From positions 1 through 61,804 of the forward strand of contig DATAYY010000001.1 in assembly GCA_036272325.1 (NCBI GenBank): a DNA stretch of 61,804 bases, read 5' to 3'. How positions within the stretch are numbered: the first letter of the stretch is position 1; each line of letters starts with the position of its first letter. Of this stretch, positions 20,117-29,620 are shown one piece after another. The stretch is from Schlegelella_A sp036272325 (GTDB lineage Bacteria > Pseudomonadota > Gammaproteobacteria > Burkholderiales > Burkholderiaceae_C). Below the pieces are notes generated by a model that was not told the origin of the DNA, searched no databases, and was given only the letters and a program-made list of their open reading frames with translations. A program made the position numbers and the translations under genes.

Positions 20117-21946
20117 TCAGGCCAGCGCCTTCGCCCGCATCGCGCCGTCGACCTCGATGAAATGCCACGACGCGTTGCGAAAGAACGGTTGCCGGTAGCC
20201 GGTGATCCACGGCCGCGAGAAGTCGTTGTAGATGCGATGGACGTGAATGCGATACGGCATGTAGGCAACGATGAGCGCTTCGGCCTTGCGAAAGAGGCCC
20301 AGCCGCTCGGCGCCGTCGGGCAGGTCGAGCATGCGCCGGTAGATCGCATCGAACGCCGGCAGCTTGAAGCGCGCGAGGTTGCTCTGGCCGATCGACTCGC
20401 CGTACATGTATTCGAGCGCCGACTGCCCGTCGGGGTCGGCCGCGGTGCTGCCGAGGAACCACATCTGGAGCTTGCCGGCGCGCGCCGCCTTCATGTGCTC
20501 GGGCCAGTGCGCGGTCTCGAAGATCATGCGGATGCCGATCGACGTCATGCTGCGTTGCCAGTTTTCGTTGTACTGGCGATAGATCTGCTCCGGCTCGCTC
20601 GCCATCGTCAGGACGAGCGGCGAGCCGTCGGGCTGCTCGCGCCAGCCGTCGCCGTTGCGATCGACGTAGCCGTAGAGATCGAGCAACGCCTTGGCGCGGG
20701 CGACGTCGTAGCGGCTGTTCTCGGTCCGCAGGGTCGGATCGAAGCCGTAGGTCCCCGGCGCGAGCGGCGCCTGCGCCGCGATCGCCTGGCCGCGCCGGAT
20801 GATCCTGATCTCGTAGTCGATGTCGTAGGCGAGGTGAACCGCGCGCCGCAGCGCCACCTTCGCCGCGGTGTAGCCGCCGACGACCGGATCGTCCATGTTG
20901 AAGTACGACAACGCGACGTCGGGATTCAGATAGCGCTGCAGTCGGATGCCCTGCTTGGCGAGATTCGGCGCCAGCTTTCCGTTCGGCGCCGACAGCGGCG
21001 ACAGCTCGGGAGGGACGCGCGCGAAGTCGGCCTGGCCGTTGAGAAAGCTGAGCCATCGCGGCTGGTTCTCCTCGACGACGGCGATCTCGACGCCGTCGTT
21101 GAGCGGCAGCCGCTTGCCGTTGAGTCGCTTCGCCCAGGCCACCGCCTCACCGTCGTCGGCGGCCGGGTCGCTCTGATAGCGCACCTCGCGATAGCTCGGG
21201 TTCTTGTCGAGGACGATCCGCGAGCTTCGTCGCCAGAGCTTGAGCCGATAGGGGCCGGTGCCGACAGGGTGCGCCATGACGTCGGCGCCGTACGCTTCGG
21301 TGACCTCGCGCGCGATCGCCGCATAGGTGGTGCTGGCGAGCGTCGTCGGGAAGCGCGGCCGCGGCTTGGCGAGCTTGAACTGCAGCGTGTGGCGGTCGAG
21401 CGCGCGAACGCCGTCGACGAATGCGTCGTAGTCGAACGGCTTCTTGTCGCGCAACGCCCGCACCCGGACCTCTTCCAGACCGAGGATGCCGTCCTCGTTG
21501 AGCGCGCTGTACGCGGGGCTCTTCAGCGCCGGGTCGTAGATCCGCTTGAACGCGTAGACGTAGTCGGCAGCGACGAGCTCGCGCGGCCGGCCCTTGAACG
21601 CCGGATCGTCGGCGAACAGGATCCCGCGCTGCAGGCGCACCGTCCAGACCGTGAAATCGGCCGACGCTTCCGGCATCGCCTCGGCCGTCTGCGGCACGAG
21701 CCGCACCGGCACCGCGAGCGGGTCGTAGTCGAGGAGTGCCTCGAAGATATGGGCGTTGACGCGGTTCGAATAGAGGTCGCTGACCTGGGCCGGATCGAAT
21801 CCGGTTTCCGCCCCTTCGAACAGGATGCGGAGCACGTTCGCATCGACCGCGGTCTCGGCGTTCTCGACTGGCGCGGTGAGCGCGCGCGCCGACGCGATCA
21901 GCCCGGCGCCGCCGAGCGCGAAGCTGCGCCGATCGATTCCGCTCAT
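20117..21946 (-). CDS. Peptide ABC transporter substrate-binding protein (family 5), copy 3
   Basis: Periplasmic solute-binding protein of the SBP_bac_5 (DppA/OppA/YejA-like) family, 609 residues from ATG 21946. MSGIDRRSFALGGAGLIASARA is a twin-arginine-like signal. The core includes SDLYSNRVNAHIFEALLDYDPLA, DYVYAFKRIYDP, HPVGTGPYRLKLWRR and the C-terminal YMPYRIHVHRIYNDFSRPWITGYR. It is the last of three tandem paralogues, sharing these same segments with its neighbours. The start was placed at MSGID because upstream codons overlap nothing useful and lack a signal. It is likely to feed the permeases encoded at 25.9-29.6 kb. Confidence 0.9.
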   Translation of the reverse strand: MSGIDRRSFALGGAGLIASARALTAPVENAETAVDANVLRILFEGAETGFDPAQVSDLYSNRVNAHIFEALLDYDPLAVPVRLVPQTAEAMPEASADFTVWTVRLQRGILFADDPAFKGRPRELVAADYVYAFKRIYDPALKSPAYSALNEDGILGLEEVRVRALRDKKPFDYDAFVDGVRALDRHTLQFKLAKPRPRFPTTLASTTYAAIAREVTEAYGADVMAHPVGTGPYRLKLWRRSSRIVLDKNPSYREVRYQSDPAADDGEAVAWAKRLNGKRLPLNDGVEIAVVEENQPRWLSFLNGQADFARVPPELSPLSAPNGKLAPNLAKQGIRLQRYLNPDVALSYFNMDDPVVGGYTAAKVALRRAVHLAYDIDYEIRIIRRGQAIAAQAPLAPGTYGFDPTLRTENSRYDVARAKALLDLYGYVDRNGDGWREQPDGSPLVLTMASEPEQIYRQYNENWQRSMTSIGIRMIFETAHWPEHMKAARAGKLQMWFLGSTAADPDGQSALEYMYGESIGQSNLARFKLPAFDAIYRRMLDLPDGAERLGLFRKAEALIVAYMPYRIHVHRIYNDFSRPWITGYRQPFFRNASWHFIEVDGAMRAKALA

Positions 21947-21959
21947 GCCGGCCACCGAC

Positions 21960-23795
21960 TCAGGCGCGGGCGACCGAGGGGTCGCCATCGTCGAGGTCGA
22001 CGTAGTGCCACCACTCCTGCCAGAAGGGCGTGCGCCGGTAGCCGATCACGCGCCGTTGCGTCATGTCGAGCGAGACGCGGTTGAGCGTGAACTTGTACGG
22101 CATGTAGGCGATCGAGAGGCGCTCGGCCTCGCGAAACGCCGCGATGCGTTCGGGCCCGTCGGGCAGCACATTGATCTTCTGATAAAGCGCGTCCATCGCC
22201 GGGAGCCGGAACCGCGCCATGTTCTGGCCGCCGATCTCCTTGCTGTCGAAGCGGGCGAAGCCGCCGCCCGAATCCGGCGATGCCGCCGAGAGGCCGACTC
22301 CCCACAGCTGGTACTTGCCGGACCGCGCTGCCTTCAGGTTCTCGGGCCACTGCGCGATGTTCACCTCGACCCGGATGCCGATGTCCTTCATGTTCTTGAT
22401 GAGCACTTCGGCGATCTTGCGATTGCGCGCCTGCGGCTCGCTGTTGACGCGGAGGACGAGCGCGGAGCCATCGGGCCGCTCGCGCCAGCCGTCGGCGTTG
22501 GTGTCAATGAAGCCGTACAGGTCGAGGAGCGCGCGTGCGCGCGCCGGGTCGTAGTCGCTGAATTCGGTCTTCAGCTCGGCGTCGTAGGCGCTCGTGTTCG
22601 GCAGCGTCGGGCCTTGCGCCACCGTGCCCAGGCCGTTGTAGGCGTAGGCGATGACCTTGCGCGTGTCTTGGCCGAGGCCGATCGCGCGGCGCAGCGCAAC
22701 CTGCGGCGCGCTGTAGCCGCCGACGACGGGGTCGTCCATGTTGAACTGATACTGCTGACAGGCGGCCTCGACGATGGGATAGCCGCGAATGCCGCGCTTG
22801 GCGAGGTTGGGTGCGACCTTGCCGTTCGGCATCGCCTGCGGTGCGAACTGGTAGCCGACGCGGTAGGCGACGTCGGCCTCGCCGTTGACGAAGGCGAGCC
22901 AGCGCGGCTGCTCCTCCTCGATGATCGAGATCTCGACGCGGTCGATCATCGGCAGCCGGCGACCCTTGAAGCGCTTGACGAGCGCCTGGCCCTCGACGTC
23001 GTCGGCGGTCGGCTCCGCGTCGTAGAACATCTCGCGGAAATCGGGGCTGCGCTCGAGGACGATGAGCGAGCTGCGCCGCCACTGCGCGAGCCTGAACGGC
23101 CCGGTACCGACCGGGTGCGCCTCGGCTTGGTCGCCGTAGAGCTCGATCACCTCGCGCGCGACGCCGCCGAACAAGTCGCTCGCCGCCAGGGTGAGGAGAA
23201 AGCGCGGCCGCGGATCCTTGACCGCGAAGCGAATCGTGTAGCGGTCGAGCGCACGCAAGCCCTCGATCTCGTGGTCGTAGTCGAACGGCCTCTTGTCGGC
23301 GAGCGAGCGGTCGCGCAACTCGTTGAGACCGAGGAAGTTCTCGGTCTCCAGGCCGGACCACTCCGGGCTCTTGTTGGCCGGGTCGGCGAAGCGCTTGAAT
23401 GCGTAGACGTAGTCTTGCGCGACGAGCTCGCGCCGCTTGCCCTTGAACGCCGGATCGCTCGCAAAGAAGATGCCGGAGCGGACGCGAACGGTCCAGACGC
23501 GAAAGTCGTCGGAATGCTCGGGCATGCCGTCAGCGGTGAGCGGCTTGATCTTGACCGGCCGCGCCAGGTGGTCGTAGGTGTAGAGCGCCTCGAAGATGTG
23601 CGGGGTCAACGTGCGCGAGTAGAGGTCCTGGATCTTGACCGGGTCGAGGCTGGTCTCGGCGACCTCGAACGCATAGCGGAGCACCTTCGCGCCTGCCTGG
23701 GCGTTCGCCTCGGGTGCGGCCGCGGCCCAAGCGAGCGGCGGCACGACGGCGCCGAGCGTGGCCCCCGCACACACGGCTCTTCGCGAAATCGTCAT
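21960..23795 (-). CDS. Peptide ABC transporter substrate-binding protein (family 5), copy 2
   Basis: Second of three tandem family-5 binding proteins, 611 residues. The N-terminus MTISRRAVCAGATLGAVVPPLAWAAAA is a signal peptide with an SRR start, possibly Tat-dependent. Shared segments include DLYSRTLTPHIFEALYTYDHLARPVKI, DYVYAFKRFADP, HPVGTGPFRLAQWRRSSLIVLERSPDFRE and a C-terminal YMPYKFTLNRVSLDMTQRRVIGYR. The sequence differs clearly from copies 1 and 3, so the duplication is old and the ligands may differ. The gap to copy 3 is 13 bases and to copy 1 is 30 bases. Confidence 0.9.
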   Translation of the reverse strand: MTISRRAVCAGATLGAVVPPLAWAAAAPEANAQAGAKVLRYAFEVAETSLDPVKIQDLYSRTLTPHIFEALYTYDHLARPVKIKPLTADGMPEHSDDFRVWTVRVRSGIFFASDPAFKGKRRELVAQDYVYAFKRFADPANKSPEWSGLETENFLGLNELRDRSLADKRPFDYDHEIEGLRALDRYTIRFAVKDPRPRFLLTLAASDLFGGVAREVIELYGDQAEAHPVGTGPFRLAQWRRSSLIVLERSPDFREMFYDAEPTADDVEGQALVKRFKGRRLPMIDRVEISIIEEEQPRWLAFVNGEADVAYRVGYQFAPQAMPNGKVAPNLAKRGIRGYPIVEAACQQYQFNMDDPVVGGYSAPQVALRRAIGLGQDTRKVIAYAYNGLGTVAQGPTLPNTSAYDAELKTEFSDYDPARARALLDLYGFIDTNADGWRERPDGSALVLRVNSEPQARNRKIAEVLIKNMKDIGIRVEVNIAQWPENLKAARSGKYQLWGVGLSAASPDSGGGFARFDSKEIGGQNMARFRLPAMDALYQKINVLPDGPERIAAFREAERLSIAYMPYKFTLNRVSLDMTQRRVIGYRRTPFWQEWWHYVDLDDGDPSVARA

Positions 23796-23825
23796 GTCGG
23801 ACTCCTGATGTGCGCCGCGACCGGC

Positions 23826-25703
23826 TCAGCGCATCCGGCGCGCCTTCTCGGCGACGTCGATGTCGACATAGCGCCAGAACTCGCGCACGAAGACGTTGCG
23901 GTGGTAGCCGACCACCCAGGGGTGCGCGAGGTCGGTCCAGATGCGGTGGACATGCGCCTTGTACGGCATGTAGGCGACCAGGATCTCCTCCATTCGCTTC
24001 ATGACCTCCAGCCGTTCCGGACCGTCCGGAAGGCCGCGCTGGACCTGGAACAGCCGGTTGTACTCCGGAAGATCGAAGCGCGCATGGTTGGCCTGCCCCT
24101 TGTCGGGGCCGTCGCCGAGGACGAGGAAGGCCTCGCCGTCGGGACCGCCGCTCCAGGCGACTCCCCACATCATGAGCTTGCCGGCGCGCGAAGCCTTCAG
24201 GTTCTCCGGCCACTGCGCCGTCTTGAAGACGATGCGAACGCCGATCGCGTCCATGTTCTTCTGCCACTGCGTGATGAGCTGACGGTTGAGGTCGTCAGGC
24301 TGGGTCGCGTACTCGAGCACGAGCGGCGAGCCGTCGGGCTGGTCGCGCCAGCCGTCGCCGTCGCGGTCGACGTAGCCGTAGAGGTCGAGCAGCGCCTGCG
24401 CCTTGGCGCGATCGAAGGTCCCCATCTCGCTGCGAAACGCCGGGTCGTAGCCATACAGGCCGGGTCCCATGACCGCGTTGGCGACGATCGCCTGGCCGCG
24501 GCGGACGACGCGGATCTCCTCGTCGACGTTGACCGCGAGCGCGATCGCGCGACGCAGCGCGACCTTGTCCGGCGTATAGCCGCCGACGACCGGGTTTTCC
24601 ATCGCGAAGTACGACATCGCCGCGTCGTTGCGCAGATAGCGAACCTCGTAAACGCCCTGTCTGGCGAGATTCGGCGCGACCTTGTTGTTCGGGATCGCGA
24701 CGTACGTGAAGTCTTCCGGAACCTGCTCGATGATGTCCATCTCGCGGTTGAGGAACGCCAGCCAGCGCGGCTGCGGCTGCTCGATGACGCTGAGCTCGAT
24801 GCGGTCGACGAGCGGCAGGCGCTTGCCGGCGAGCTTTTGCACCGCCGCCTGGGCGAGCGGATCGTCGGCGGGCGCTTCCTCGTCGTAGACCACCTCGCGG
24901 TAGTTCGGGTTCTTCTCGAACGCGATCAGCGAGCTGCGCCGCCACTGCGCGAGGCGGTACGGGCCGGTGCCGACCGGGTGCTCCATGATCTTGTCGCCGT
25001 AGCGCTCGACGACCTCGCGCGCGACCGCGCCGGTCCGCGCCGGGTCGCTCAGCTCGTCGGCGAAGCGCGGGTTCGGCGCGGCGAGCCGAAAGCGCAGCGT
25101 GTAGCGATCGACTGCAACCAGGCCGGCGACCGGAGCGTCGTAGTCGAACGGCTTCTGGTCGCGCACCGCCGCCTGGCGGACCTCGTCGAGGCCGACGATG
25201 CGGTTGTTGTTGAGGCTCTGGTAGGTCGGGCTCTTCCAGCGCGGGTCGAAATGGCGCTTGATCGAGTAGACGTAGTCAGCGGCAGTGAGCTCGCGCTTCT
25301 TGCCCTCGAAGGCCGGGTCGTCGGCGAAGTAGATGCCGGGTCGGATCCGGACGACGAAGGTCTTGAAGTCGGCGGACGCTTCCGGCATCGCCACTGCCGT
25401 GTTCGGCCGCAGGCGCACCGGCCGCGCCAGGAACGCATATTCGTACAGGGCGTCGAACATGTTCGCCGCCATCGTGCTCGAGTACAGGTCGGAGATCTGC
25501 GCCGGATCGAATCCGGTCTCGGCGACGCGCAGCGCATAACGCAGCACTTTCGTCGCCGGCTCCGGCGGAGTCGCCGGGCTCGCCGTTGATGATGGCGCCA
25601 AGACGAATGCCAGCGCCAACGTCGCAGCCAACGTCCGTGCCGGCCATCGACGGGCCGAGGGTGCGGCAAGGGACAAGGCGAACGGCGATCGGATGGCGGC
25701 CAC
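23826..25703 (-). CDS. Peptide ABC transporter substrate-binding protein (family 5), copy 1
   Basis: First gene of the array of three. The open frame extends to an ATG at 25826 (666 codons), but that would put about 60 residues before the signal peptide. The GTG at 25703 gives 625 residues, close to its paralogues, with the hydrophobic signal RTLAATLALAFVLAPSSTASP, so I prefer it; the true start is uncertain. The core shows SDLYSSTMAANMFDALYEYAFLARPVRL, DYVYSIKRHFDP, HPVGTGPYRLAQWRRSSLIAFEKNPNYREV and YMPYKAHVHRIWTDLAHPWVVGYHRNVF. It is divergent from the permease genes, leaving about 200 bases for promoters. Confidence 0.88.
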   Translation of the reverse strand: MAAIRSPFALSLAAPSARRWPARTLAATLALAFVLAPSSTASPATPPEPATKVLRYALRVAETGFDPAQISDLYSSTMAANMFDALYEYAFLARPVRLRPNTAVAMPEASADFKTFVVRIRPGIYFADDPAFEGKKRELTAADYVYSIKRHFDPRWKSPTYQSLNNNRIVGLDEVRQAAVRDQKPFDYDAPVAGLVAVDRYTLRFRLAAPNPRFADELSDPARTGAVAREVVERYGDKIMEHPVGTGPYRLAQWRRSSLIAFEKNPNYREVVYDEEAPADDPLAQAAVQKLAGKRLPLVDRIELSVIEQPQPRWLAFLNREMDIIEQVPEDFTYVAIPNNKVAPNLARQGVYEVRYLRNDAAMSYFAMENPVVGGYTPDKVALRRAIALAVNVDEEIRVVRRGQAIVANAVMGPGLYGYDPAFRSEMGTFDRAKAQALLDLYGYVDRDGDGWRDQPDGSPLVLEYATQPDDLNRQLITQWQKNMDAIGVRIVFKTAQWPENLKASRAGKLMMWGVAWSGGPDGEAFLVLGDGPDKGQANHARFDLPEYNRLFQVQRGLPDGPERLEVMKRMEEILVAYMPYKAHVHRIWTDLAHPWVVGYHRNVFVREFWRYVDIDVAEKARRMR

Positions 25704-25905
25704 GGCGGCGGACCCGGCGGTCCTGGGAAGGCGCGCCAAGTGTAGGTGCGCTTCCCCGCGCCACCGCCGCGCGAGGCGGGCAAACGCTGTCCGCCCGCCC
25801 GTCGCGACTGCCCTAGACTCGCGCACGCCGCGCAGCGGTCGGCGGCCCGCTCGACCGACGGCGCAGCACCGGCGACAACCGGACCGACGAGGAGTGCTCC
25901 CGGCG

Positions 25906-26844
25906 ATGACCGCCTACCTGATCCGACGCATCTGGCAGATGGTGCCGACGCTGTTCGGCGTCGTCCTCCTCGTCTTTCTTCTCTTCAAGGGATTCGGCGG
26001 CGACCCGGCCGAGATCCTTGGCGGCCTCAACGCGACGCAGGCGCAGATCGACGCGATCCGCCAGCAGCTCGGCCTGAACGAGCCGCTCTGGACGCAGTTC
26101 GGCATCTTGTTGAAGGAGATCGTCACCTTCGACTGGGGCCGCAGCTGGGCGACCAACGAATCCGTCTCGCACCTGTTCGCGACGCGGCTGCCGGCGACGC
26201 TGACGGTGATGGTGCCGATCCTCATCCTCGATTCGTTTCTCGCCATTCCGTTCGCGCTCGGCGTCGCCTACGTGCGCGGCTCGCTCACCGACCGCTCGAT
26301 CATGGTGCTGACAACAGTCGCGCTCTCGATCTCGTTTCTCGTCTACGTGATCGTCGGCCAGTACGTGTTTGCGTTCCAGCTCGGCCTGTTCCCGGTCCAG
26401 GGCTGGAGCGACAGCGTGGCGACCAACCTGCGTCTGTACGTGCCGCTGCCGGTGATGCTCGCGGTCGCCGTCTCGCTGGCGCCGACGACGCGGCTGTACC
26501 GCACGTTCTTCCTCGACGAGATCGGCCACGACTACGTCCGCACCGCGCGCGCCAAGGGTCTGACGGAGACGACGATCCTGCTCAAGCACGTGCTGCGCAA
26601 CGCGATGATCCCGATCCTCACCAACATCGCGGTCGCCCTGCCCGGCATCTTCGTCGGCGCGTTCCTGATCGAGGTGTTCTTTTCGATTCCGGGCCTCGGC
26701 CGCGAGCTCCTGCTCGCCGTCAACCGCAGCGACTACCCCGTCATCCAGGCGTTCGCGATCTACCTCGCGGTCATCACGATGGTCGTCAATCTCGTCACCG
26801 ACGTGCTCTATACGCTCGTCGATCCGCGCGTGGTGCTGAAATGA
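25906..26844 (+). CDS. Peptide ABC transporter permease, DppB-type
   Basis: Inner-membrane permease of 312 residues with six predicted helices. MTAYLIRRIWQMVPTLFGVVLLVFLLF is the usual first helix of DppB/OppB/YejB permeases. The coupling-helix (EAA) region DYVRTARAKGLTETTILLKHVLRNAMIPILTNIAVALPGIFVGAFLIEVFFSIPGLG is intact. The gene starts a plus-strand operon with the second permease and the ATPase; the next gene overlaps by 4 bases. GAGGAG lies 12 bases before the ATG. Confidence 0.93.
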   Translation: MTAYLIRRIWQMVPTLFGVVLLVFLLFKGFGGDPAEILGGLNATQAQIDAIRQQLGLNEPLWTQFGILLKEIVTFDWGRSWATNESVSHLFATRLPATLTVMVPILILDSFLAIPFALGVAYVRGSLTDRSIMVLTTVALSISFLVYVIVGQYVFAFQLGLFPVQGWSDSVATNLRLYVPLPVMLAVAVSLAPTTRLYRTFFLDEIGHDYVRTARAKGLTETTILLKHVLRNAMIPILTNIAVALPGIFVGAFLIEVFFSIPGLGRELLLAVNRSDYPVIQAFAIYLAVITMVVNLVTDVLYTLVDPRVVLK

Positions 26845-27896
26845 GCGCCGTCCTCGACGTTTCGCCGCCGCGGGCGGTCACGCGTGCCGGCTCCGGCAAC
26901 GTCTGGCTCGCGGCGGCGAAGCGCTTCCGCAGCGACAAGGTGGGCATGGTGTCGGTCGCCGTCGTCGCGCTGTTCCTGCTCGTCGTCATCGCCGCCGGAC
27001 TCGGCCTCGTCGCCAAGGACTGGCAGGTCGAGCGCGCTGTTCCCGACGCACCGCCGAGCTTCCTCGGCGCCGCACCGAAGACCGAGTCGATCGCGGTCGC
27101 GGCGCCGACCGGGCCGAACGTCGACATCTCGGCGGTCGACCCGCTCGCGCCGCGCTACAAGGAGTGGGACGAGGCGGCCAAGAAGTACCAGACCCAGGCG
27201 AGCGCGCGCGCCGAGACGCTGCCGTTCGGCGCCGACCGCCTCGGCCGCGACGTCCTCGCCAAGGCGATCAAGGGCGCGCAGGTGTCGATCCTGGTCGGCG
27301 TCTCGGCGGCGCTCCTCGCAACCGCGATCGGCACCCTGCTCGGCGCGCTCGCAGGCTTTTTCGGCGGCAAGGTCGGCGACCTGCTCGAGTGGGTCTACAA
27401 CGTCTTCACCGCAATCCCGTACATCCTGCTGATCTTCGCGTTCGCGGCCGTGTTCGGGCGCGGCATCGGCTCGGTCGTGCTCATCCTCGGCCTTGCCGGC
27501 TGGACCGGAATCTACCGCCTCGTTCGCGCCGAGTTCATCAAGCACGTCGTGCGCGACTACGTGCGCTCGGCGGAGGCGATCGGCGCCGGTAACGTGTCGC
27601 GGATGTTTCGCCACATCCTGCCCAACGTCAGCCACGTCGTCCTCGTCCAGCTTTCGATCTTCGTCGTCGGCTTCATCAAGTACGAAGTCATCCTGTCGTA
27701 CCTCGGCCTCGGCGTCGGCGTCGACGAGGTGTCGTGGGGAACGATGCTCGCCGAGGCGCAGAGCGAACTGATCCTTGGCCACTGGTGGCAACTCGCGGCG
27801 GCGACGATCTTCATGGCCGTCTTCGTGACCGCGTTCTCGCTCATGACCGACGCCTTGCGCGACGCCCTCGATCCCAAGCTGCGGGGGCTCGAATGA
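26841..27896 (+). CDS. Peptide ABC transporter permease, DppC-type
   Basis: Second membrane subunit, 351 residues. The N-terminal helix (VGMVSVAVVALFLLVVIAAGLGLVA) is followed by an unusually long periplasmic stretch (about 60-140), as seen in YejE-like permeases, then the sequence LPFGADRLGRDVLAKAIKGAQVSILVG typical of DppC. The EAA region is DYVRSAEAIGAGNVSRMFRHILPNVSHVVLVQLSIFVVGFIKYEVILSYLGLGV. ATGA overlaps join it to the permease before it and the ATPase after it, indicating equal expression. Confidence 0.93.
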   Translation: MSAVLDVSPPRAVTRAGSGNVWLAAAKRFRSDKVGMVSVAVVALFLLVVIAAGLGLVAKDWQVERAVPDAPPSFLGAAPKTESIAVAAPTGPNVDISAVDPLAPRYKEWDEAAKKYQTQASARAETLPFGADRLGRDVLAKAIKGAQVSILVGVSAALLATAIGTLLGALAGFFGGKVGDLLEWVYNVFTAIPYILLIFAFAAVFGRGIGSVVLILGLAGWTGIYRLVRAEFIKHVVRDYVRSAEAIGAGNVSRMFRHILPNVSHVVLVQLSIFVVGFIKYEVILSYLGLGVGVDEVSWGTMLAEAQSELILGHWWQLAAATIFMAVFVTAFSLMTDALRDALDPKLRGLE

Positions 27897-29620
27897 GCAC
27901 CGCACCTGCAGCCGTCGCGGCCATGGCCGGCGGGCCGCTGCTTTCGATCCGCGACCTGCGCGTCGCGTTTCGCCTCGGCAGCGAGGGCGGCGTCGTCCAG
28001 CGCGTCGAAGCGGTCCGCGGCGTGAGCTTCGAGATCCCCGAGAACACCACCGTTGCCCTCGTCGGCGAATCGGGCTCGGGCAAAAGCGTCACCGCGATGT
28101 CGATTCTCAACCTCCTGCCCGACAACGCCGAGCGGACCGGGGCGATCGCATTCCAGGGCCGCGACCTGCTCGCCGCCACGCGCGGGCAGCTGCAGGCGCT
28201 GCGCGGCCGCGACATCGCCTGCGTCTTCCAGGACCCGATGACCTCGCTCAATCCGGTCTTCACCGTCGGCGCCCAGCTCTGCGAGCCGCTGGTGAAGCAT
28301 CTCGGCCTGGGCGGGCGTGCCGCGCTGGCGCGCGCCGAGGCGCTGCTGGTCGAAGTCGGCATGCCGGAGCCGAAGCGCCGCCTTGGCGTCTATCCGCACC
28401 AGCTCTCGGGCGGCCAGCAGCAACGCGTGATGATCGCGATGGCGCTCGCGTGCGAGCCGAAGCTCTTGATCGCCGACGAGCCGACGACCGCGCTCGACGT
28501 CACGATCCAGCGCCAGATCCTCGAATTGCTTGCCCGGCTGAAGGAGAAGCACCGGATGAGCATGCTGTTCATCAGCCATGACCTCGGCGTCGTCGGCGAG
28601 ATCGCCGACCACGTCGTCGTCATGCGCGCCGGCGTTGTCCGCGAGCAGGGGCCGGTGGCGCGGATCTTCGCCGCCCCCGAGGATTCGTACACGCAGGCGC
28701 TGCTCGCGTGCCGGCCGACGCTGGCGCAGCGGGCGCCGCGCCTGCGCGTCGTCGACGATCACATCGCCGGCCGCGCCCCGGCCGGGGTCGGGAAGGCGAA
28801 GGACCCGAACGCACGTGTCGTCATCGGAGCGACCAACGTGACAAAGAGCTTTTGGATTCGCAGCGGCGCATTCGGCCGCAAGGAATTTCGCGCCGTGAAG
28901 GGCGCAACGTTCCAGCTGCGCGCCGGGCACACGCTCGGCGTCGTCGGCGAATCGGGCTCGGGCAAGACGACGCTCGGGCTGACGCTCTTGCGCCTGCACG
29001 AGCCGAACGGCGGCCCGGTCGGCGGCAAGGCGATGTTCGACGGCAAGGACCTCCTCGCGCTCTCGCGCGCCGAGCTGCTGCCGATGCGAAAGCGGATCCA
29101 GGTCGTGTTCCAGAACCCGTATGCGTCGCTCAATCCGCGCTTCACGATCGGCCAGACGTTGGTCGAGCCGATGACGATCCACGGCGTCGGCGCTGACGAC
29201 GCCGAACGGCGCGACCGTGCCCGTGCGCTGCTCGCCAAGGTCGGGCTCGACGACGGCGTGCTCTACAAGTACCCGCACGAGTTCTCCGGCGGCCAGCGCC
29301 AGCGCGTCGCGATCGCTCGCTGCCTGACGCTCGACCCCGAGGTCCTTGTCCTCGACGAGGCGGTGAGCGCGCTCGACGTCTCCGTGCAGGCGCAGGTGCT
29401 CAACCTGCTGAAGGACTTGCAGGACGAGCTCGGCCTTTCCTACATCTTCATCAGTCACGACCTCGCCGTCGTCCGCTTCATGGCCGACGAAGTGCTTGTC
29501 ATGCAGGACGGCGAGGTCGTCGAGCAGGCCGGCGTCGAGCAGATCCTCGAGCAGCCGCAGCAGGACTACACGCGTCGCCTCCTCGCCGCCATTCCGCGGG
29601 GATACCGGGCTGCGGCGTGA
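27893..29620 (+). CDS. Peptide ABC transporter ATP-binding protein with two fused ATPase domains
   Basis: Cytoplasmic energy-coupling subunit, 575 residues, with DppD-like and DppF-like halves fused in one chain, as in YejF/GsiA. Domain 1: Walker A GESGSGKSVT (about 63), signature LSGGQQQR, Walker B LLIADEPTTALD, switch FISHD. Domain 2: Walker A GESGSGKTTL (about 350), signature FSGGQRQR, Walker B VLVLDEAVSALD, FISHD. In the second Walker B the family's usual DEPTSALD reads DEAVSALD, still with the catalytic glutamate. The gene closes the operon. Its last 55 bases overlap a convergent hypothetical gene. Confidence 0.95.
   Translation: MSTAPAAVAAMAGGPLLSIRDLRVAFRLGSEGGVVQRVEAVRGVSFEIPENTTVALVGESGSGKSVTAMSILNLLPDNAERTGAIAFQGRDLLAATRGQLQALRGRDIACVFQDPMTSLNPVFTVGAQLCEPLVKHLGLGGRAALARAEALLVEVGMPEPKRRLGVYPHQLSGGQQQRVMIAMALACEPKLLIADEPTTALDVTIQRQILELLARLKEKHRMSMLFISHDLGVVGEIADHVVVMRAGVVREQGPVARIFAAPEDSYTQALLACRPTLAQRAPRLRVVDDHIAGRAPAGVGKAKDPNARVVIGATNVTKSFWIRSGAFGRKEFRAVKGATFQLRAGHTLGVVGESGSGKTTLGLTLLRLHEPNGGPVGGKAMFDGKDLLALSRAELLPMRKRIQVVFQNPYASLNPRFTIGQTLVEPMTIHGVGADDAERRDRARALLAKVGLDDGVLYKYPHEFSGGQRQRVAIARCLTLDPEVLVLDEAVSALDVSVQAQVLNLLKDLQDELGLSYIFISHDLAVVRFMADEVLVMQDGEVVEQAGVEQILEQPQQDYTRRLLAAIPRGYRAAA

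Noticed and set aside
21825..25589. A 1254-codon open frame on the plus strand, antisense to the three binding-protein genes
   Set aside because: In 70% G+C DNA the strand opposite a GC3-rich gene often stays open. The translation is Arg/Val/Ala/Asp-rich with no family, signal or ribosome site, while the minus-strand proteins have clear domains.
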